Assembly: GCA_029861535.1 (NCBI GenBank)
Contig: JAOTZC010000003.1
Span: 62,001-126,000 of the forward strand
Source: Gammaproteobacteria bacterium
GTDB lineage: Bacteria; Pseudomonadota; Gammaproteobacteria; Steroidobacterales; Woeseiaceae
Direction of reading: 5' to 3'
DNA: 64,000 bases
Shown one piece after another: positions 45,272 to 56,338 of the stretch (positions are counted from its first letter, which is position 1; each line of letters starts with the position of its first letter). The notes beneath the pieces were generated by a model that saw nothing but the letters and a program-made list of their open reading frames with translations, was not told the origin of the DNA and made no database searches. The position numbers were made by a program, and so were the translations under genes.

Positions 45272-46252
45272 GTGGCCAAAAGCATCAAAATGGCCACTCC
45301 GTGGCACACGCTGACAGCGCTTTCGCTTGCACTGGTTTTGGCAGTTGCACTCACGATCGCGGCTGGATCCGTCTCGGCGCAGTCACTCTATAAGTACCGC
45401 GGCGAAAACGGCGAGTGGATTTATTCCGACCGGCCACCGGACGATGGCGATGCTGACGAAGTTCGGGCCCTACAGACAGGGTCGACAAAAGGCACGGTAG
45501 ACGTCGCCGTCGCTGACGCCGGCCAGAATGTGCGATTTATCGCGACGAATCGCTATCATGTTCCAATACAACTGCAACTGCGCTTTAGTCGAATCTCGGG
45601 TCTTGCGCGTCCGAAATCCGATGACGACCTAACCTGGATTCTGCCACCCAGCAGTGACACGGTCCTGCTAAGTCTTGCGAAGCAGGCGAGCAGCACTGCT
45701 GCAAAAGCGGAATACGAGTACGAATATATCGCGGGTGATCCACGGGCAGCACATCGGCCAGGCTCGCCCTATCGCGTACCGTTCGCAATCGCGGCCAACT
45801 TCCCCATTACTCAAGCCTATCCGGATGTCGTCACGCACAAGACAGTGGATTCATATCACGCTGTCGACATTGCGATGCCGGTCGGAACAGATATTTTTGC
45901 CGCACGCGATGGAATCGTCTTCGATGTCTCGAGCGACAATTTCGAGGGTGGGCTCGATCCGACACGTGACGGACCGTCAGCCAATATCGTACAAATCCTG
46001 CACGATGACGGCACCTATGCTCTATATGCGCACTTAAACTGGAATTCGATTCGCGTAAAACCTGGCGATCGCGTTGCGCGCGGTGAATACATTGCCGATT
46101 CTGGCAACACTGGCTTTTCGAGTGGGCCACATTTGCACTTTGCAGTGCTTAGGAATGCCGGCTTGAAGACCGAGTCTGTGCCTATTCGGTTCGAAGGCGC
46201 TAATTCGAGCACGGTCGTGCCGGCGACAGGCAGCGTACTTACAGCATACTGA
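45272..46252 (+). CDS. M23-family peptidase with DUF4124 domain
   Basis: An exported protein: signal peptide, then an N-terminal DUF4124-like stretch (SLYKYRGENGEWIYSDRPPDDGD), a middle domain and a C-terminal LytM/M23 metallopeptidase with HAVDIAMPVGTDIFAARDG, the YALYAHL strand and GPHLHFAV, so the zinc ligands are present. M23 enzymes cut peptidoglycan crosslinks or serve as LytM activators. The GTG at 45272 gives an n-region with lysines (VAKSIK); the ATG at 45290 is an alternative. It follows the HtrA-like gene closely. Confidence 0.82.
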   Translation: MAKSIKMATPWHTLTALSLALVLAVALTIAAGSVSAQSLYKYRGENGEWIYSDRPPDDGDADEVRALQTGSTKGTVDVAVADAGQNVRFIATNRYHVPIQLQLRFSRISGLARPKSDDDLTWILPPSSDTVLLSLAKQASSTAAKAEYEYEYIAGDPRAAHRPGSPYRVPFAIAANFPITQAYPDVVTHKTVDSYHAVDIAMPVGTDIFAARDGIVFDVSSDNFEGGLDPTRDGPSANIVQILHDDGTYALYAHLNWNSIRVKPGDRVARGEYIADSGNTGFSSGPHLHFAVLRNAGLKTESVPIRFEGANSSTVVPATGSVLTAY

Positions 46253-46263
46253 ACGACTTGCCG

Positions 46264-46269
46264 TATAAT
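46264..46269 (+). promoter_or_regulatory. candidate -10 box upstream of icd
   Basis: A perfect TATAAT lies 66 bp before the icd ATG, with a weak TTACAG-like -35 about 19 bp upstream. A loose ATGGCG/CGCCAT dyad follows in the leader. Confidence 0.45.
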
Positions 46270-46334
46270 GGCGCGCCGCAATGGCCGCCTGGCGCATCGC
46301 CATGGCACAAGAATAAGGGCACAGTAGGAAACCC

Positions 46335-48557
46335 ATGAGCACTGCAAGCATCATTTACACAATTACGGACGAGGCTCCGGCGCTGGCGACTTATTCGTTT
46401 CTACCTATCCTTAATGCGTTCGCAGACGCAGCGGACGTCGCCGTCGAAACACGCGATATTTCTCTCGCCGGGCGAATTCTCGCGAACTTTCCGGAAAAAC
46501 TCACGGACGAACAGCGTCAAAGCGACGACCTCACTGAACTTGGCGAGTTGGCGAAAACGCCGGATGCGAATATTATCAAGTTGCCGAATATCAGCGCTTC
46601 GATTCCACAGTTGGTCGCGGCGATTGCCGAACTGCAGGACAAAGGCTATGACGTCCCTGATTATCCCGAAGAGCCGCGGAACGACGATGAGCGCAGCATT
46701 CGCGATCGCTACGCGAGAGTTCTCGGCAGTGCTGTAAACCCAGTTTTGCGCGAGGGCAATTCGGATCGCCGTGTCGCCGCCGCCGTCAAGGCTTACGCGA
46801 AGGCGAATCCTCATTCGATGGGAGCTTGGAGCAAGGATTCGAAGTCGCATGTTGCCAACATGCCGGATGGCGATTTTTACGCTAGCGAGCGCTCGGCGGA
46901 AATTAGCCGGGCCGGTAGCCTGCGAGTTGAACACATTGCGAAGGACGGCACCGTAACGGTGCTTCGCGAGAACATCCGAGTACTCGATGACGAGATCATT
47001 GATGCAAGTGTCATGAATACCAGCGCGTTACGTCGATACTTTGAGGCCGAGATCGAAGAGGCTCACAGCCAAGGATTACTGTTGTCGCTGCATTTGAAAG
47101 CGACGATGATGAAGGTGTCCGATCCGATCATGTTCGGTCATGCGGTAACTGTCTACTACCGGGACGTTTACGAGAAATATGCGGACTTGTTCGATGAGAT
47201 CGGCATTGAACCGAACAATGGCATTGGCGATGTATACGCGAAAATTTCAGATCTGCCCGCAGCCGAGCGGCAAAAAATCGAGGCCGACATCGATGCGGTC
47301 TATCAGACGCGGCCCGCGCTGGCGATGGTCGACTCGGACAAAGGTATCACCAACCTGCACGTACCCAGCAACGTTATCATTGATGCATCAATGCCGGCAG
47401 CGATTCGGAGTTCCGGAAAAATGTGGGGACCCGATGGCAAGCTGCACGATACCAAAGCACTGATACCTGACCGCTGCTACGCCGGGATCTTCCAGGCCGT
47501 CATCGATTTTTGCCGTGAAAATGGTGCCTTTGACGTCGAGACGATGGGCAATGTCTGCAATGTTGGGCTGATGGCGCAAAAAGCCGAGGAGTACGGCTCT
47601 CATGACAAGACCTTTGAAATCTCAACGGCGGGTCGGGTCCGCGTCGTCGATGAAGCCAGTAATGAACTGCTGATTCATCGAGTTGCGCCTGACGATATCT
47701 GGAGAATGTGCCAAACCAAAGATCTGCCAATACGCGACTGGGTTCGGCTCGCGGTGCAACGAGCTCGCGACACTGGGTCAACGGCGATATTTTGGCTTGA
47801 CGAGAATCGTGCACACGACCGACAGCTAATCGAGAAAGTGAATCGGTATTTGAAAGACCATGACACGATTGATCTCGACATTCGTATTCTGGCACCGGTT
47901 GACGCAATGCGTGCAACACTGAGACGAGTCGCCGATGGCAAAGATACAATTTCCGTCACCGGCAATGTACTGCGCGACTACCTAACCGATCTCTTTCCGA
48001 TACTCGAACTTGGCACCAGCGCCAAAATGTTGTCGATCGTGCCGCTGTTGGCGGGTGGCGGACTCTATGAAACTGGTGCCGGCGGTTCGGCGCCGAAGCA
48101 TGTGCAGCAGTTCCTCGAAGAAGGTCATTTGCGCTGGGATTCGTTAGGCGAATTCCTGGCGCTTGCCGTGTCATTAGACGATGTCGCGACGAAGTCCGAC
48201 AATAGCAAAGCGCGGACGCTTGCCAACGCGTTGAACGAAGCTAACGGTCGTTACCTCGAAAACAACAAATCGCCGTCGCGCAAAGTGAATGAGCTCGATA
48301 ACCGCGGCAGCCACTACTACCTGGCGATGTACTGGGCGCAGGCGATGGCCGAGAAAACCGGTCAGGTGGATCTCGCGGCGCGATTTGAACCGGTTGCAAA
48401 GGCGCTTGCCGAAAACGAACATAAAATTCTCGACGAGCTTATCGCGGCGCAAGGCGAGTCTGTAGATATTGGCGGCTATTATCGGCCGGATTATGATCTG
48501 GCATCAAAAGCAATGCGGCCGAGCCCGACGCTTAATGCGATAGTCGATTCCGTCTAG
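46335..48557 (+). CDS. icd: monomeric NADP-dependent isocitrate dehydrogenase
   Basis: It oxidises isocitrate to 2-oxoglutarate in the TCA cycle. The 740-residue length and segments such as [52 protein letters not shown] and [15 protein letters not shown]-like ([14 protein letters not shown]) place it in the monomeric type known from Azotobacter and marine bacteria, not the 416-residue dimeric type of E. coli. A GTAGGAAACCC leader precedes the ATG. It follows the M23 peptidase gene. Confidence 0.96.
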   Translation: MSTASIIYTITDEAPALATYSFLPILNAFADAADVAVETRDISLAGRILANFPEKLTDEQRQSDDLTELGELAKTPDANIIKLPNISASIPQLVAAIAELQDKGYDVPDYPEEPRNDDERSIRDRYARVLGSAVNPVLREGNSDRRVAAAVKAYAKANPHSMGAWSKDSKSHVANMPDGDFYASERSAEISRAGSLRVEHIAKDGTVTVLRENIRVLDDEIIDASVMNTSALRRYFEAEIEEAHSQGLLLSLHLKATMMKVSDPIMFGHAVTVYYRDVYEKYADLFDEIGIEPNNGIGDVYAKISDLPAAERQKIEADIDAVYQTRPALAMVDSDKGITNLHVPSNVIIDASMPAAIRSSGKMWGPDGKLHDTKALIPDRCYAGIFQAVIDFCRENGAFDVETMGNVCNVGLMAQKAEEYGSHDKTFEISTAGRVRVVDEASNELLIHRVAPDDIWRMCQTKDLPIRDWVRLAVQRARDTGSTAIFWLDENRAHDRQLIEKVNRYLKDHDTIDLDIRILAPVDAMRATLRRVADGKDTISVTGNVLRDYLTDLFPILELGTSAKMLSIVPLLAGGGLYETGAGGSAPKHVQQFLEEGHLRWDSLGEFLALAVSLDDVATKSDNSKARTLANALNEANGRYLENNKSPSRKVNELDNRGSHYYLAMYWAQAMAEKTGQVDLAARFEPVAKALAENEHKILDELIAAQGESVDIGGYYRPDYDLASKAMRPSPTLNAIVDSV

Positions 48558-48584
48558 GACCTTACCGTGTCGCGTCGAGGCGAA

Positions 48585-49052
48585 ATGATGAAGTTCCTCC
48601 CTTTCGTCGTCGCATTGCTAATCGCTGTCCTAAGCTATCAGCGCTCGTCGGACGACGCGTCGAAACAAGAATTGCCACCGTCAACGCCAGTAGGTCAGGA
48701 CCACGGTTCTCAGCAATCGTCGGATGCAGAACTAGCGCGCGCATTCGAGGAGCGGCTTACTGCACACCAAGTCTTGGGACGCGGCACCGTCGAGCGCGTC
48801 CTATCAGACGATAATGATGGCAGCCGGCATCAACGCTTCGTGGTGCGACTCGCCTCCGGCCAATCGCTGATGATAGCCCACAACATTGATCTGGCCCCGC
48901 GCGTTGCCTCATTGCAGAAAGGTGATTACGTATCGTTCTATGGCGAGTACGAATGGAACCAACAAGGCGGTGTCATCCACTGGACTCACAATGACCCTCA
49001 AGGAAGTCATGTCGCTGGTTGGCTGGAGCATAACGGGCAACGCTATCAATAG
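48585..49052 (+). CDS. DUF3465-family secreted or anchored protein
   Basis: A hydrophobic N-terminus (MMKFLPFVVALLIAVLSY) is followed by a Ser/Gln-rich linker and a DUF3465 domain: GRGTVERVLSDDNDGSRHQRFVVRLASGQSLMIAHNIDLAPRV and DYVSFYGEYEWNQQGGVIHWTHNDP. The domain recalls an OB-like fold. Its function is unknown. The ATG at 48585 with GAGG upstream is preferred over the GTG at 48567. It lies 27 bp after icd and may be read with it. Confidence 0.78.
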   Translation: MMKFLPFVVALLIAVLSYQRSSDDASKQELPPSTPVGQDHGSQQSSDAELARAFEERLTAHQVLGRGTVERVLSDDNDGSRHQRFVVRLASGQSLMIAHNIDLAPRVASLQKGDYVSFYGEYEWNQQGGVIHWTHNDPQGSHVAGWLEHNGQRYQ

Positions 49053-49095
49053 CGCACGGACTTGCAGCGTAACAGCCAGTCCTCAAACGTCGGTC

Positions 49096-49359
49096 TTACT
49101 TCAACAACTCGTGGTCTGGCGGCAGTTGGTGGGTGACCCACATGGCCAGTCGATGCTTCATGTTGGGTATTGACAGCTGATTCGGCGGTAGCGGCGCAAT
49201 TTTCTTGTCGTGGATGAGCAGCCGGTATACGTATTCGATCTTGAGTTCACGGGGATCCGTTGCTTCGAACTCGACAACACCGCGTTTCTCCGCATCTTCC
49301 ATGACGATCCGCAGTGCTTCATTCAAAAGTGCCGGTTCGTTTTTTAACTTTTTCGACAT
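49096..49359 (-). CDS. conserved small protein (DUF5062-like)
   Basis: 87 residues, charged and largely helical: MSKKLKNEPALLNEALRIVM, then ELKIEYVYRLLIHDKKIAPLPPNQL and NMKHRLAMWVTHQLPPDHELLK. The pattern resembles a small gammaproteobacterial family of about 85 residues that I recall as DUF5062; the name should be treated as tentative. It is convergent with the DUF3465 gene and upstream of nothing obvious. No function is known. Confidence 0.65.
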   Translation of the reverse strand: MSKKLKNEPALLNEALRIVMEDAEKRGVVEFEATDPRELKIEYVYRLLIHDKKIAPLPPNQLSIPNMKHRLAMWVTHQLPPDHELLK

Positions 49360-49430
49360 TATGAATATCTGGCTTCAGGCTAAACGGTAGTCTATCAGCC
49401 GAAGACGGCCGACGATCGCCATTTAGTCGA

Positions 49431-51491
49431 CTAGCTACCGCTCATTCGTGTGGCCAACGCTTCAAAGCTCGTTACTGGCAGCTCGCAGTGCGTGCCGAGG
49501 CAGCGGTAAGCCAGCGTTTCATTTTCGACAGCTTTTCGCTCGGCGAGCGCGCCCGGGAGCTGGTCCACGTCTTCAGCTATCGCAAACACGAGTCGGCGAG
49601 GCGCGTACAGTTTAGATGCCGAGGCATTCCAGCGGTCGACATCGTCCTGCGGTCCACGAATAACGATGATCTCTGGTTCATGCAGATACTCCTCGAGCGC
49701 CGTTAACAATGACACGTTGCCATGCGGATATTCCGAAATTGCCTGCCAGCCGGCACGCAGGGTTTTCTCGGCAGCTTCCAGGTAGCGGGATTCACCGAGC
49801 ACATAGCCAAGTCGTTGCAATGCAAATGCCGCAATACCGTTGCCGGAGGGTACGGCTTCATCGGCAAATGGTTTGGGCCTGTGCATCAGTTGCTCGTGAT
49901 CGTCTGCCGTGAACCAGAATCCACCGCCGTCTCGATCTTCGAATCGCTCCAGCAGGGTGTCCGCGAGCTCTATAGCAAACTGCAGGTGTGTCGTGGACCA
50001 ACGTGCCTGCAATACCTCAATAGTCGCGTCAAGCAGAAAAGCGTAATCGTCAAGATACGCCGGAAATCGCGCCTGACCATCCTTGTAAACAGCGAGCAGC
50101 CGACCGTCGACATATAAATACTGGTGGACGAAGTTGATGGCGTCGGCGGCTGCATCGATAAGATCCTTACGCTCAAGTTCGCGGCCCGCTATCGCAAGAC
50201 CGCGAATGGCTAGAGCGTTCCACGCTGTCAGCTGTTTTTCATCGCGCTCCGGGGCGACACGCGTTTCTCGCTCAATCAACATCGTTTTCCGGCCTTGCCG
50301 CAACAGTGCCTCAACGGCGCCAATGCTGTGCTGAATTTCCTTGGCAATATCAGCAAGCGGCTGTCGCACCGTTAGGTGCCACTTGGCTTCGAAATTCGCT
50401 TCCTGGTCTAGGCCGTAACGACGGCTGACGGCAGCGTACGCGTTGTCGTCGAGCAAGGCCTCGACCTCCGTCGGTGTCCAGACGTAATACTTGCCTTCCT
50501 CACCCTCGGAATCGGCATCACGCGTTGAGTAAAAGCCGCCATTGTCCGCCCGCATGTCGTTCAGCATCCAGTCGGCGGTTTGATTGGCCACGTCGGCAAA
50601 GTGCTGCTCGCCGGTGGCGAGATGCGTATCGGAATAAAGCGCGAGCAACGGGCCATTGTCGTATAACATTTTTTCGAAGTGCGGGATCTGCCAGTAGCGA
50701 TCCACCGAGTAGCGACAGAATCCGCCGCCTAAATGATCGAAGATGCCGCCATCCGCCATGCGCGTCAGCGTCAACGTTGCCATGTAGAGTGCGTCGAGAT
50801 CCGGCTCCGCGTCGTTTGCCGAAATGCGCCAATGTCTAAGCAGCCGGTCAATCGTTGTCGGATGCGGAAATTTCGGCGCGCTATCCAAACCGCCATAATC
50901 GCGATCAAAGTTCTCGGCGATGCGTTGCCGAGCTGCAATCAGCGGCTCGCCGTCGAGAGTCTGCTCATCGTCCGCAGGCTGCGGGCTTAGGCGGCTTAGA
51001 ACGTCGATCAAGCGGTCGCCCTGCTGCTCAATGTCATCGGCATGCTCGCTGAAATAGGCGGCGACGCTCCGTAGCAAGTCGCCAAACGCCGGCATGCCAT
51101 AGCGCGGCTCCTTTGGAAAATAGGTGCCACCGAAGAACGGTCTTTGGTTCGCGGGATTCAGGAACATCGTCAGTGGCCAGCCGCCGCCGCGTTGTGTCAG
51201 TAACTGATGCGCCGTCTGGTAGATCTTGTCGACGTCAGGCCGTTCTTCGCGGTCGACCTTGATGTTCACAAACAGCTGATTCATCTGCTTCGCAGTTTCG
51301 TCATCTTCGAAAGATTCATGTGCCATAACATGGCACCAATGACAGGCCGAATAACCGATAGACAGCAACACCGGTTTGTTCTGTTCGCGAGCGAGCGCAA
51401 ACGCGTCGTTCGACCATGGGTACCAGTCGACCGGGTTGTCGGCGTGCTGCTGCAGGTATGGGCTGGTTTCGTTGGCGAGATGGTTGGGCAT
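49431..51491 (-). CDS. YyaL/DUF255-family thioredoxin-like protein
   Basis: 686 residues: an N-terminal thioredoxin-like DUF255 domain with [16 protein letters not shown] (CHWC motif), then an alpha/alpha-barrel of the N-acylglucosamine 2-epimerase or glycosidase type. The N-terminus [24 protein letters not shown] is diagnostic. Related to human SPATA20; biochemical function is unknown. It is divergent from lgt, with about 130 bp between them. Confidence 0.9.
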   Translation of the reverse strand: MPNHLANETSPYLQQHADNPVDWYPWSNDAFALAREQNKPVLLSIGYSACHWCHVMAHESFEDDETAKQMNQLFVNIKVDREERPDVDKIYQTAHQLLTQRGGGWPLTMFLNPANQRPFFGGTYFPKEPRYGMPAFGDLLRSVAAYFSEHADDIEQQGDRLIDVLSRLSPQPADDEQTLDGEPLIAARQRIAENFDRDYGGLDSAPKFPHPTTIDRLLRHWRISANDAEPDLDALYMATLTLTRMADGGIFDHLGGGFCRYSVDRYWQIPHFEKMLYDNGPLLALYSDTHLATGEQHFADVANQTADWMLNDMRADNGGFYSTRDADSEGEEGKYYVWTPTEVEALLDDNAYAAVSRRYGLDQEANFEAKWHLTVRQPLADIAKEIQHSIGAVEALLRQGRKTMLIERETRVAPERDEKQLTAWNALAIRGLAIAGRELERKDLIDAAADAINFVHQYLYVDGRLLAVYKDGQARFPAYLDDYAFLLDATIEVLQARWSTTHLQFAIELADTLLERFEDRDGGGFWFTADDHEQLMHRPKPFADEAVPSGNGIAAFALQRLGYVLGESRYLEAAEKTLRAGWQAISEYPHGNVSLLTALEEYLHEPEIIVIRGPQDDVDRWNASASKLYAPRRLVFAIAEDVDQLPGALAERKAVENETLAYRCLGTHCELPVTSFEALATRMSGS

Positions 51492-51625
51492 TCGATTGCC
51501 TCTTCAGCGGCATTCGTCGTCTTGTAATCGGCCACTATAGCGCATCTGCGAAACGACAAAGGTCGGGCTATAGTCGATTGATAGGCGATGGTAGACTTCT
51601 GCGAAATGATGCAAAGCGAGCGTTC

Positions 51626-52411
51626 ATGCTGACCTATCCCGAGATCGACCCGATCATTTTTTCGATCGGCCCCATTGCTATTCGTTGGTACGGCATGATG
51701 TACGTGATCGGCTTTCTGGCCGGCTGGTGGCTGGCGCGCAAGCGTTGCAAGCAACCGCATTCACCGGTCACCGCGCAGCAGGTGGACGATCTGATCTTCA
51801 ACGCGATGATTGGCGTCATTATTGGCGGTCGCGTCGGCTACTGTCTTGTGTACGGATGGGATGAGCTGATCTCCGATCCGCTATACCTGTTTAAGATCAC
51901 CAAAGGTGGCATGTCATTCCACGGCGGACTCGTCGGTGTCATGGTCGCTATGTGGTGGTTCGGTCGCAGTCGGGGAAAGACGATGTGGCAAATCACCGAC
52001 TTCATGGCGCCGTTTGCGCCGCTCGGCTTGGGTTTCGGCCGCATCGGCAACTTTATTAACGGCGAACTGTGGGGCAAACCGACAGAAATGCCTTGGGGGT
52101 TCAAGGTCGGTGATGAAGTGCTGCACGCGTCGCAGCTTTACGAGGCGCTGCTGGAGGGATTCGTGCTGTTCGCAATCATTTGGATTTTCTCGGCGAAGCC
52201 GCGGCCGCACATGGCCGTATCGGGACTGTTTTTGACGCTCTACGGTGTATTTCGTTTCTGCGTCGAGTTCTATCGCGTGCCCGATGCGCACCTCGACTAT
52301 CTGGCGCTCGGATGGGTGACAATGGGCCAGGTATTGAGCGCGCCGATGATCATCATCGGTGGAGTCATGTTGGTCATGGCGTATAGTGGGCGAACGGAGG
52401 AAACAGCCTGA
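51626..52411 (+). CDS. lgt: prolipoprotein diacylglyceryl transferase
   Basis: Lgt moves a diacylglyceryl group from phosphatidylglycerol to the lipobox Cys of prolipoproteins, the first lipoprotein maturation step, in the inner membrane. The Lgt signature [17 protein letters not shown] is present, with several transmembrane helices. The ATG at 51626 gives [23 protein letters not shown]; the frame is open further upstream. It has 261 residues. thyA starts 2 bp after its stop. Confidence 0.95.
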   Translation: MLTYPEIDPIIFSIGPIAIRWYGMMYVIGFLAGWWLARKRCKQPHSPVTAQQVDDLIFNAMIGVIIGGRVGYCLVYGWDELISDPLYLFKITKGGMSFHGGLVGVMVAMWWFGRSRGKTMWQITDFMAPFAPLGLGFGRIGNFINGELWGKPTEMPWGFKVGDEVLHASQLYEALLEGFVLFAIIWIFSAKPRPHMAVSGLFLTLYGVFRFCVEFYRVPDAHLDYLALGWVTMGQVLSAPMIIIGGVMLVMAYSGRTEETA

Positions 52412-52412
52412 C

Positions 52413-53207
52413 ATGCAGCAATACCTGGACCTGATGCGACGAGTCCGCGACGACGGATTTCAGCAAAACGATAGAACCGGCACCGGCACACTGAGTGTAT
52501 TTGGCCACCAGATGCGCTTCGATCTCAGCGCTGGCTTCCCGATGGTTACGACCAAGAAACTACATCTACGCTCGATCATCCACGAACTACTTTGGTTTCT
52601 ATCGGGCGACAGCAACGTTCGCTATCTGCAGGAAAACGGCGTCCGCATTTGGGACGCGTGGGCCGACGAGAACGGTGAACTCGGTCCCGTGTACGGCGTG
52701 CAATGGCGCAGCTGGCCGACGCCTGACGGTTCCTCTATCGATCAAATCGCTCAAGTTATGCAACAGCTCAAAGAAACGCCTGACTCTCGCCGAATTATTG
52801 TCAGCGCATGGAATGTCGCGGAAATCGACAGCATGGCGTTGCCGCCCTGTCACACGCTGTTTCAGTTTTATGTGGCCGACGGCAAGCTGTCTTGTCAGCT
52901 TTACCAGCGCAGCGCGGATATTTTTCTCGGCGTGCCGTTCAATATTGCGTCGTACGCGTTGTTAACGCATATGCTTGCGCAACAGGCGGACTTGAGTGTC
53001 GGCGACTTCATTTGGACGGGCGGCGACTGCCACCTGTATCAGAATCATCTCGAGCAGACGAATGAGCAGCTGACGCGTGAGCCGCTGCCGTTGCCACGTC
53101 TCGCAATTAAGCGGCGGCCGGTTAGCATCTTCGACTACCAATTCGAAGATTTTGAGGTCCTAAATTACGAATCGCACCCGCATATCGCCGGCAAAGTCGC
53201 CGTATAA
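52413..53207 (+). CDS. thyA: thymidylate synthase
   Basis: ThyA converts dUMP to dTMP using 5,10-methylene-THF, producing DHF. The active-site Cys lies in [14 protein letters not shown], with the conserved [20 protein letters not shown] and [11 protein letters not shown]. The 264-residue length is identical to E. coli ThyA. It follows lgt and precedes folA by 6 bp, matching the functional need to reduce the DHF it makes. Confidence 0.98.
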   Translation: MQQYLDLMRRVRDDGFQQNDRTGTGTLSVFGHQMRFDLSAGFPMVTTKKLHLRSIIHELLWFLSGDSNVRYLQENGVRIWDAWADENGELGPVYGVQWRSWPTPDGSSIDQIAQVMQQLKETPDSRRIIVSAWNVAEIDSMALPPCHTLFQFYVADGKLSCQLYQRSADIFLGVPFNIASYALLTHMLAQQADLSVGDFIWTGGDCHLYQNHLEQTNEQLTREPLPLPRLAIKRRPVSIFDYQFEDFEVLNYESHPHIAGKVAV

Positions 53208-53213
53208 AGCAGC

Positions 53214-53699
53214 ATGCGAATTAGTCTAATCGTCGCGGCGTCGGCGAACCATGTTATCGGCGTCCGCGGTAAGCTGCCATGGCATTTGCCTAATGATTTC
53301 AAGTATTTCAAGCAAAACACCCTCGGCAAGCCGGTTGTTATGGGCCGCCATACCTGGGATTCGATCGGCAGAGCCTTGCCGGATCGACACAACATCGTTA
53401 TCACGCGGCAAGCGGATTTTGTCGCACAATCGGCGACAGTCGCCGCGTCACGTGCGCAGGTGCTCGAGGCGGCGGGCGATGCGGATGAGCTCATGATTAT
53501 TGGCGGCGCACAGATTTACCAGTTGTTTTTCGAACTCGCAACTCGAATCTATTTGACACGAGTGAATGCAGAAGTCGATGGAGATACATTTTTTCCGCAG
53601 CCCGATCTGTCGCAATGGTCATTACGTTCATGCGACGCGCATGCAGCCGATGAACGGCATGCGTTTGACTATGAATTTAGAGTGTACGATCGACTTTGA
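53214..53699 (+). CDS. folA: dihydrofolate reductase
   Basis: FolA reduces DHF to THF with NADPH. The N-terminus ISLIVAASANHVIGVRGKLPWHLPNDFKYFKQNTLGKPVVMGRHTWDSIGR contains the substrate and cofactor motifs (WHLPND with the catalytic Asp). It has 161 residues. It is in a lgt-thyA-folA operon. Its last 23 bp overlap the end of kmo, on the other strand. Confidence 0.97.
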   Translation: MRISLIVAASANHVIGVRGKLPWHLPNDFKYFKQNTLGKPVVMGRHTWDSIGRALPDRHNIVITRQADFVAQSATVAASRAQVLEAAGDADELMIIGGAQIYQLFFELATRIYLTRVNAEVDGDTFFPQPDLSQWSLRSCDAHAADERHAFDYEFRVYDRL

Positions 53700-55059
53700 T
53701 TTCGTTCAGCGGCGACAGCCGCTCTTTCGCAGCAATTATAGCTGCTGTTAGATCCACGTCGCCCAAGCGTTCAGCACCTGCAGTGAACTCGTGCAGCAAT
53801 TGTCGCTGCGTTTCCCCGCGTTCGCGTGCGACCGCGTACGGAATATCCGAATGAAACATAACCATTGAATATCGCGGAATAAAGTTGTCGGGAAGTTGTC
53901 GCTCAAGTTCGAACGCCAGTTCTTTGCGCAACGCAAACTTTGGGTCACGTACCGTGTCGCGCATCTCGATGTAGTTCTCAAGCGCCATGTCCGCGATCGC
54001 ATTGGCGTTGAACAGCTGTTGTTCCTCAAAGCGTCGAAAGATACGCGGCCAGTCTCCTCCCTCTGTACGCATAATATGATCGAGCACGATGCAATCTTCG
54101 AACGCCAGATTCATACCCTGGCCGTGGAATGGCACAACCGCGTGTGCGGCGTCGCCGATCAGCAATACGTTGCCTCTGTCGTGCCAATGGCGGCAACGGA
54201 CCGTGCCAAGCAAACCCAGCGGCTTGTAAAGGACATCATCGACTAGGTTGTCGATCAGTTCTGCAACATCGGGGAAGTGCTGCTGAAAAAAAGACTCAAC
54301 CTGGGCTGGTGTTGTCAGGCTCGAGAATCCCGGGTCGCCGTCATTGCGCAGAAACAATGTCAACGTAAAGTCGCCGCCGGGATTTGGCAGTGCGATGAGC
54401 ATAAATCCACCGCGTGGCCAGATGTGCAGCGCATTCGGTTCGAGCTGGTGCTGGTCGCTTCGCCCTGGTGCAATTGATAATTCTTTATAGCCGTGCTGCA
54501 GCAGGGTTTCGATACCGCCGAAAGTATCTGAGCCGTCGAACGAACGGCGGATAATCGAGCCGGCGCCATCCGCCGCGAATAGTGGCCGTGCTTCGACTTC
54601 GTACAAGCTGTCGTCGTTCAAATCGCGCACATGGACCGTGCAGTCGCGCGCATCATAGCCGATCGCCTGTTGCCGAAAGTGCAGCCGAATATTTGGTATC
54701 CCTTCCGCGACACCTAGTAGCACCTGGTTCAGATCTCTGCGCGTAACGGAATAGATGACCTCATCGTGCGCCTGGCCGTAGCGTAGAAACTCCGCATTGC
54801 CATCGGTCTGATGGAGCATTCGCCCACGCATCGGCACCAGCATCGCTTCGATCTGATCGTAGATGCCGGCCCGCACCAGCGCGTTGATGCCGCGTGCGGC
54901 GAGCGCTAGATTGATCGACCGGCCGGCCTCCGCATCAATGATGCGCGGATCATGATTGCGCTCGAACACGTCAACGAGGAAACCCTGTTTGGCCAACATG
55001 ATGGCGAGCAATGTTCCACACTGGCCGGCGCCGATAATATTGACGGCTTCCTGTGGCAT
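53677..55059 (-). CDS. kmo: kynurenine 3-monooxygenase
   Basis: KMO hydroxylates kynurenine to 3-hydroxykynurenine with NADPH and FAD. It has the FAD motif NIIGAGQCGTLLAIMLAKQGFLVDVFERN, the KMO-type ASDGAGS-like segment (FAADGAGSIIRRSF) and GDAAHAVVPFHGQGMNLAFEDC. The C-terminal part follows the KMO family in length (460 residues). It follows kynU by 1 bp on the minus strand, so kynU and kmo form one unit. Its end overlaps the end of folA. Confidence 0.93.
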   Translation of the reverse strand: MPQEAVNIIGAGQCGTLLAIMLAKQGFLVDVFERNHDPRIIDAEAGRSINLALAARGINALVRAGIYDQIEAMLVPMRGRMLHQTDGNAEFLRYGQAHDEVIYSVTRRDLNQVLLGVAEGIPNIRLHFRQQAIGYDARDCTVHVRDLNDDSLYEVEARPLFAADGAGSIIRRSFDGSDTFGGIETLLQHGYKELSIAPGRSDQHQLEPNALHIWPRGGFMLIALPNPGGDFTLTLFLRNDGDPGFSSLTTPAQVESFFQQHFPDVAELIDNLVDDVLYKPLGLLGTVRCRHWHDRGNVLLIGDAAHAVVPFHGQGMNLAFEDCIVLDHIMRTEGGDWPRIFRRFEEQQLFNANAIADMALENYIEMRDTVRDPKFALRKELAFELERQLPDNFIPRYSMVMFHSDIPYAVARERGETQRQLLHEFTAGAERLGDVDLTAAIIAAKERLSPLNEIKVDRTL

Positions 55060-55060
55060 G

Positions 55061-56335
55061 TCAGAGCTGCGTCAATGCAATTTCTAGACGTTCGGCAAAT
55101 TCGAAGGCATCGGAAAAATTGTTGTACAGAGGTGCAGGTGCGATTCGAATAACGTCCGGTTCACGCCAGTCGCCGGTGACGTTCATGGCGCATAGTTTGT
55201 CAAATAACGCCTTGGCTTCGATTGACTTATCACGGACGATCAGCGACAGCTGACAGCCACGTTCATCGGCCGGCGTCAGTGTATCGATGCTTTCGTTGAA
55301 TCGCTTTTCCAACAACCAGGCCAGATAGCCAGTCAACGATCGCGACTTTTGGATCAATCTCGGCAGACCGGCCTCCTGAAACAGCTCGAGCGAGGCAACA
55401 ACCGGGGCAAGCGACAAAATAGGTGGATTGCTCATCTGCCAAAGCTCGGCGCCTGCGGCAGGTTCGAACGACGCTCGCATCTTAAAACGAGTCTTTTCAT
55501 CGTGCCCCCACCAGCCATGCAGCTGATTCAGATTTTCGGGCGAGCAATGCGATTCGTGCACAAAGGCACCAGCAATCGCACCGGGGCCGGCGTTCAGATA
55601 CTTGTAGGTGCACCATGCGGCGAAGTCCGGCGCCCATTGATTGAGATGCAGCTCGACATTGCCGATCGCATGCGCAAGATCCAGACCAACCTTGCATCCG
55701 GCATTACGACCAAGACGGCAAATCTCAGCCATATCGAGCACTTGCCCGGTGTAATACTGCACGCCCGGCAGCAACAACAACGCGATGGCGTCCCCCTCAC
55801 GCTCGAGTAATGCGGCAAGATCGTTGTGATCAAGGTAGCCGCTTTCGTCAGCAGACGCCCACTCAACGACGCCCTCGTCGGGATTGAAGCCGTGCATGCG
55901 TATCTGTGATGCGACCGCAAAACGATCCGATGGGAAAGCCTTCGCTTCGATCAAGATCTTGAAACGCGAATCCGTCGGCCGATAAAAGCTCGCCATGAGC
56001 AGGTGCAGATTGACGGTCAGCGTATTCATCGCGACGACTTCTATGTGCTTCGAACCAGTCAGCGTCGCAAAGCCCTCAGTCGTCTGACGATGAAAGCTTA
56101 GCCAGGGGCGATTCGCGTGAAAATGCCCGTCAACGGCAAAATCCGCCCATTTCTGGAGTTCCTCGTGCACGTACTGTGCGGCGAGTTCCGGCTGCAGGCC
56201 AAGAGAATTGCCACACATGTAGACTGGTGAAAATCCGTTCCTGTCGACAGGAAACTTGAATTTGCTGCGAAACTCGCGCAAAGAATCGCGCTGGTCTTGT
56301 GCTTCTGCGAACGCGCGGTTGTCCTCAAAATTCAC
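55061..56335 (-). CDS. kynU: kynureninase
   Basis: KynU is a PLP enzyme that cleaves 3-hydroxykynurenine to 3-hydroxyanthranilate and alanine. The PLP-binding lysine region is WCTYKYLNAGPGAIAGAFVHE, with GLDLAHAIGNVELHLNQWAPDFAAWC before it and MCGNSLGLQP near the N-terminus. It has 424 residues and starts with GTG. It is three bases downstream of the dioxygenase gene and just before kmo. Confidence 0.94.
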   Translation of the reverse strand: MNFEDNRAFAEAQDQRDSLREFRSKFKFPVDRNGFSPVYMCGNSLGLQPELAAQYVHEELQKWADFAVDGHFHANRPWLSFHRQTTEGFATLTGSKHIEVVAMNTLTVNLHLLMASFYRPTDSRFKILIEAKAFPSDRFAVASQIRMHGFNPDEGVVEWASADESGYLDHNDLAALLEREGDAIALLLLPGVQYYTGQVLDMAEICRLGRNAGCKVGLDLAHAIGNVELHLNQWAPDFAAWCTYKYLNAGPGAIAGAFVHESHCSPENLNQLHGWWGHDEKTRFKMRASFEPAAGAELWQMSNPPILSLAPVVASLELFQEAGLPRLIQKSRSLTGYLAWLLEKRFNESIDTLTPADERGCQLSLIVRDKSIEAKALFDKLCAMNVTGDWREPDVIRIAPAPLYNNFSDAFEFAERLEIALTQL

Positions 56336-56338
56336 GAC

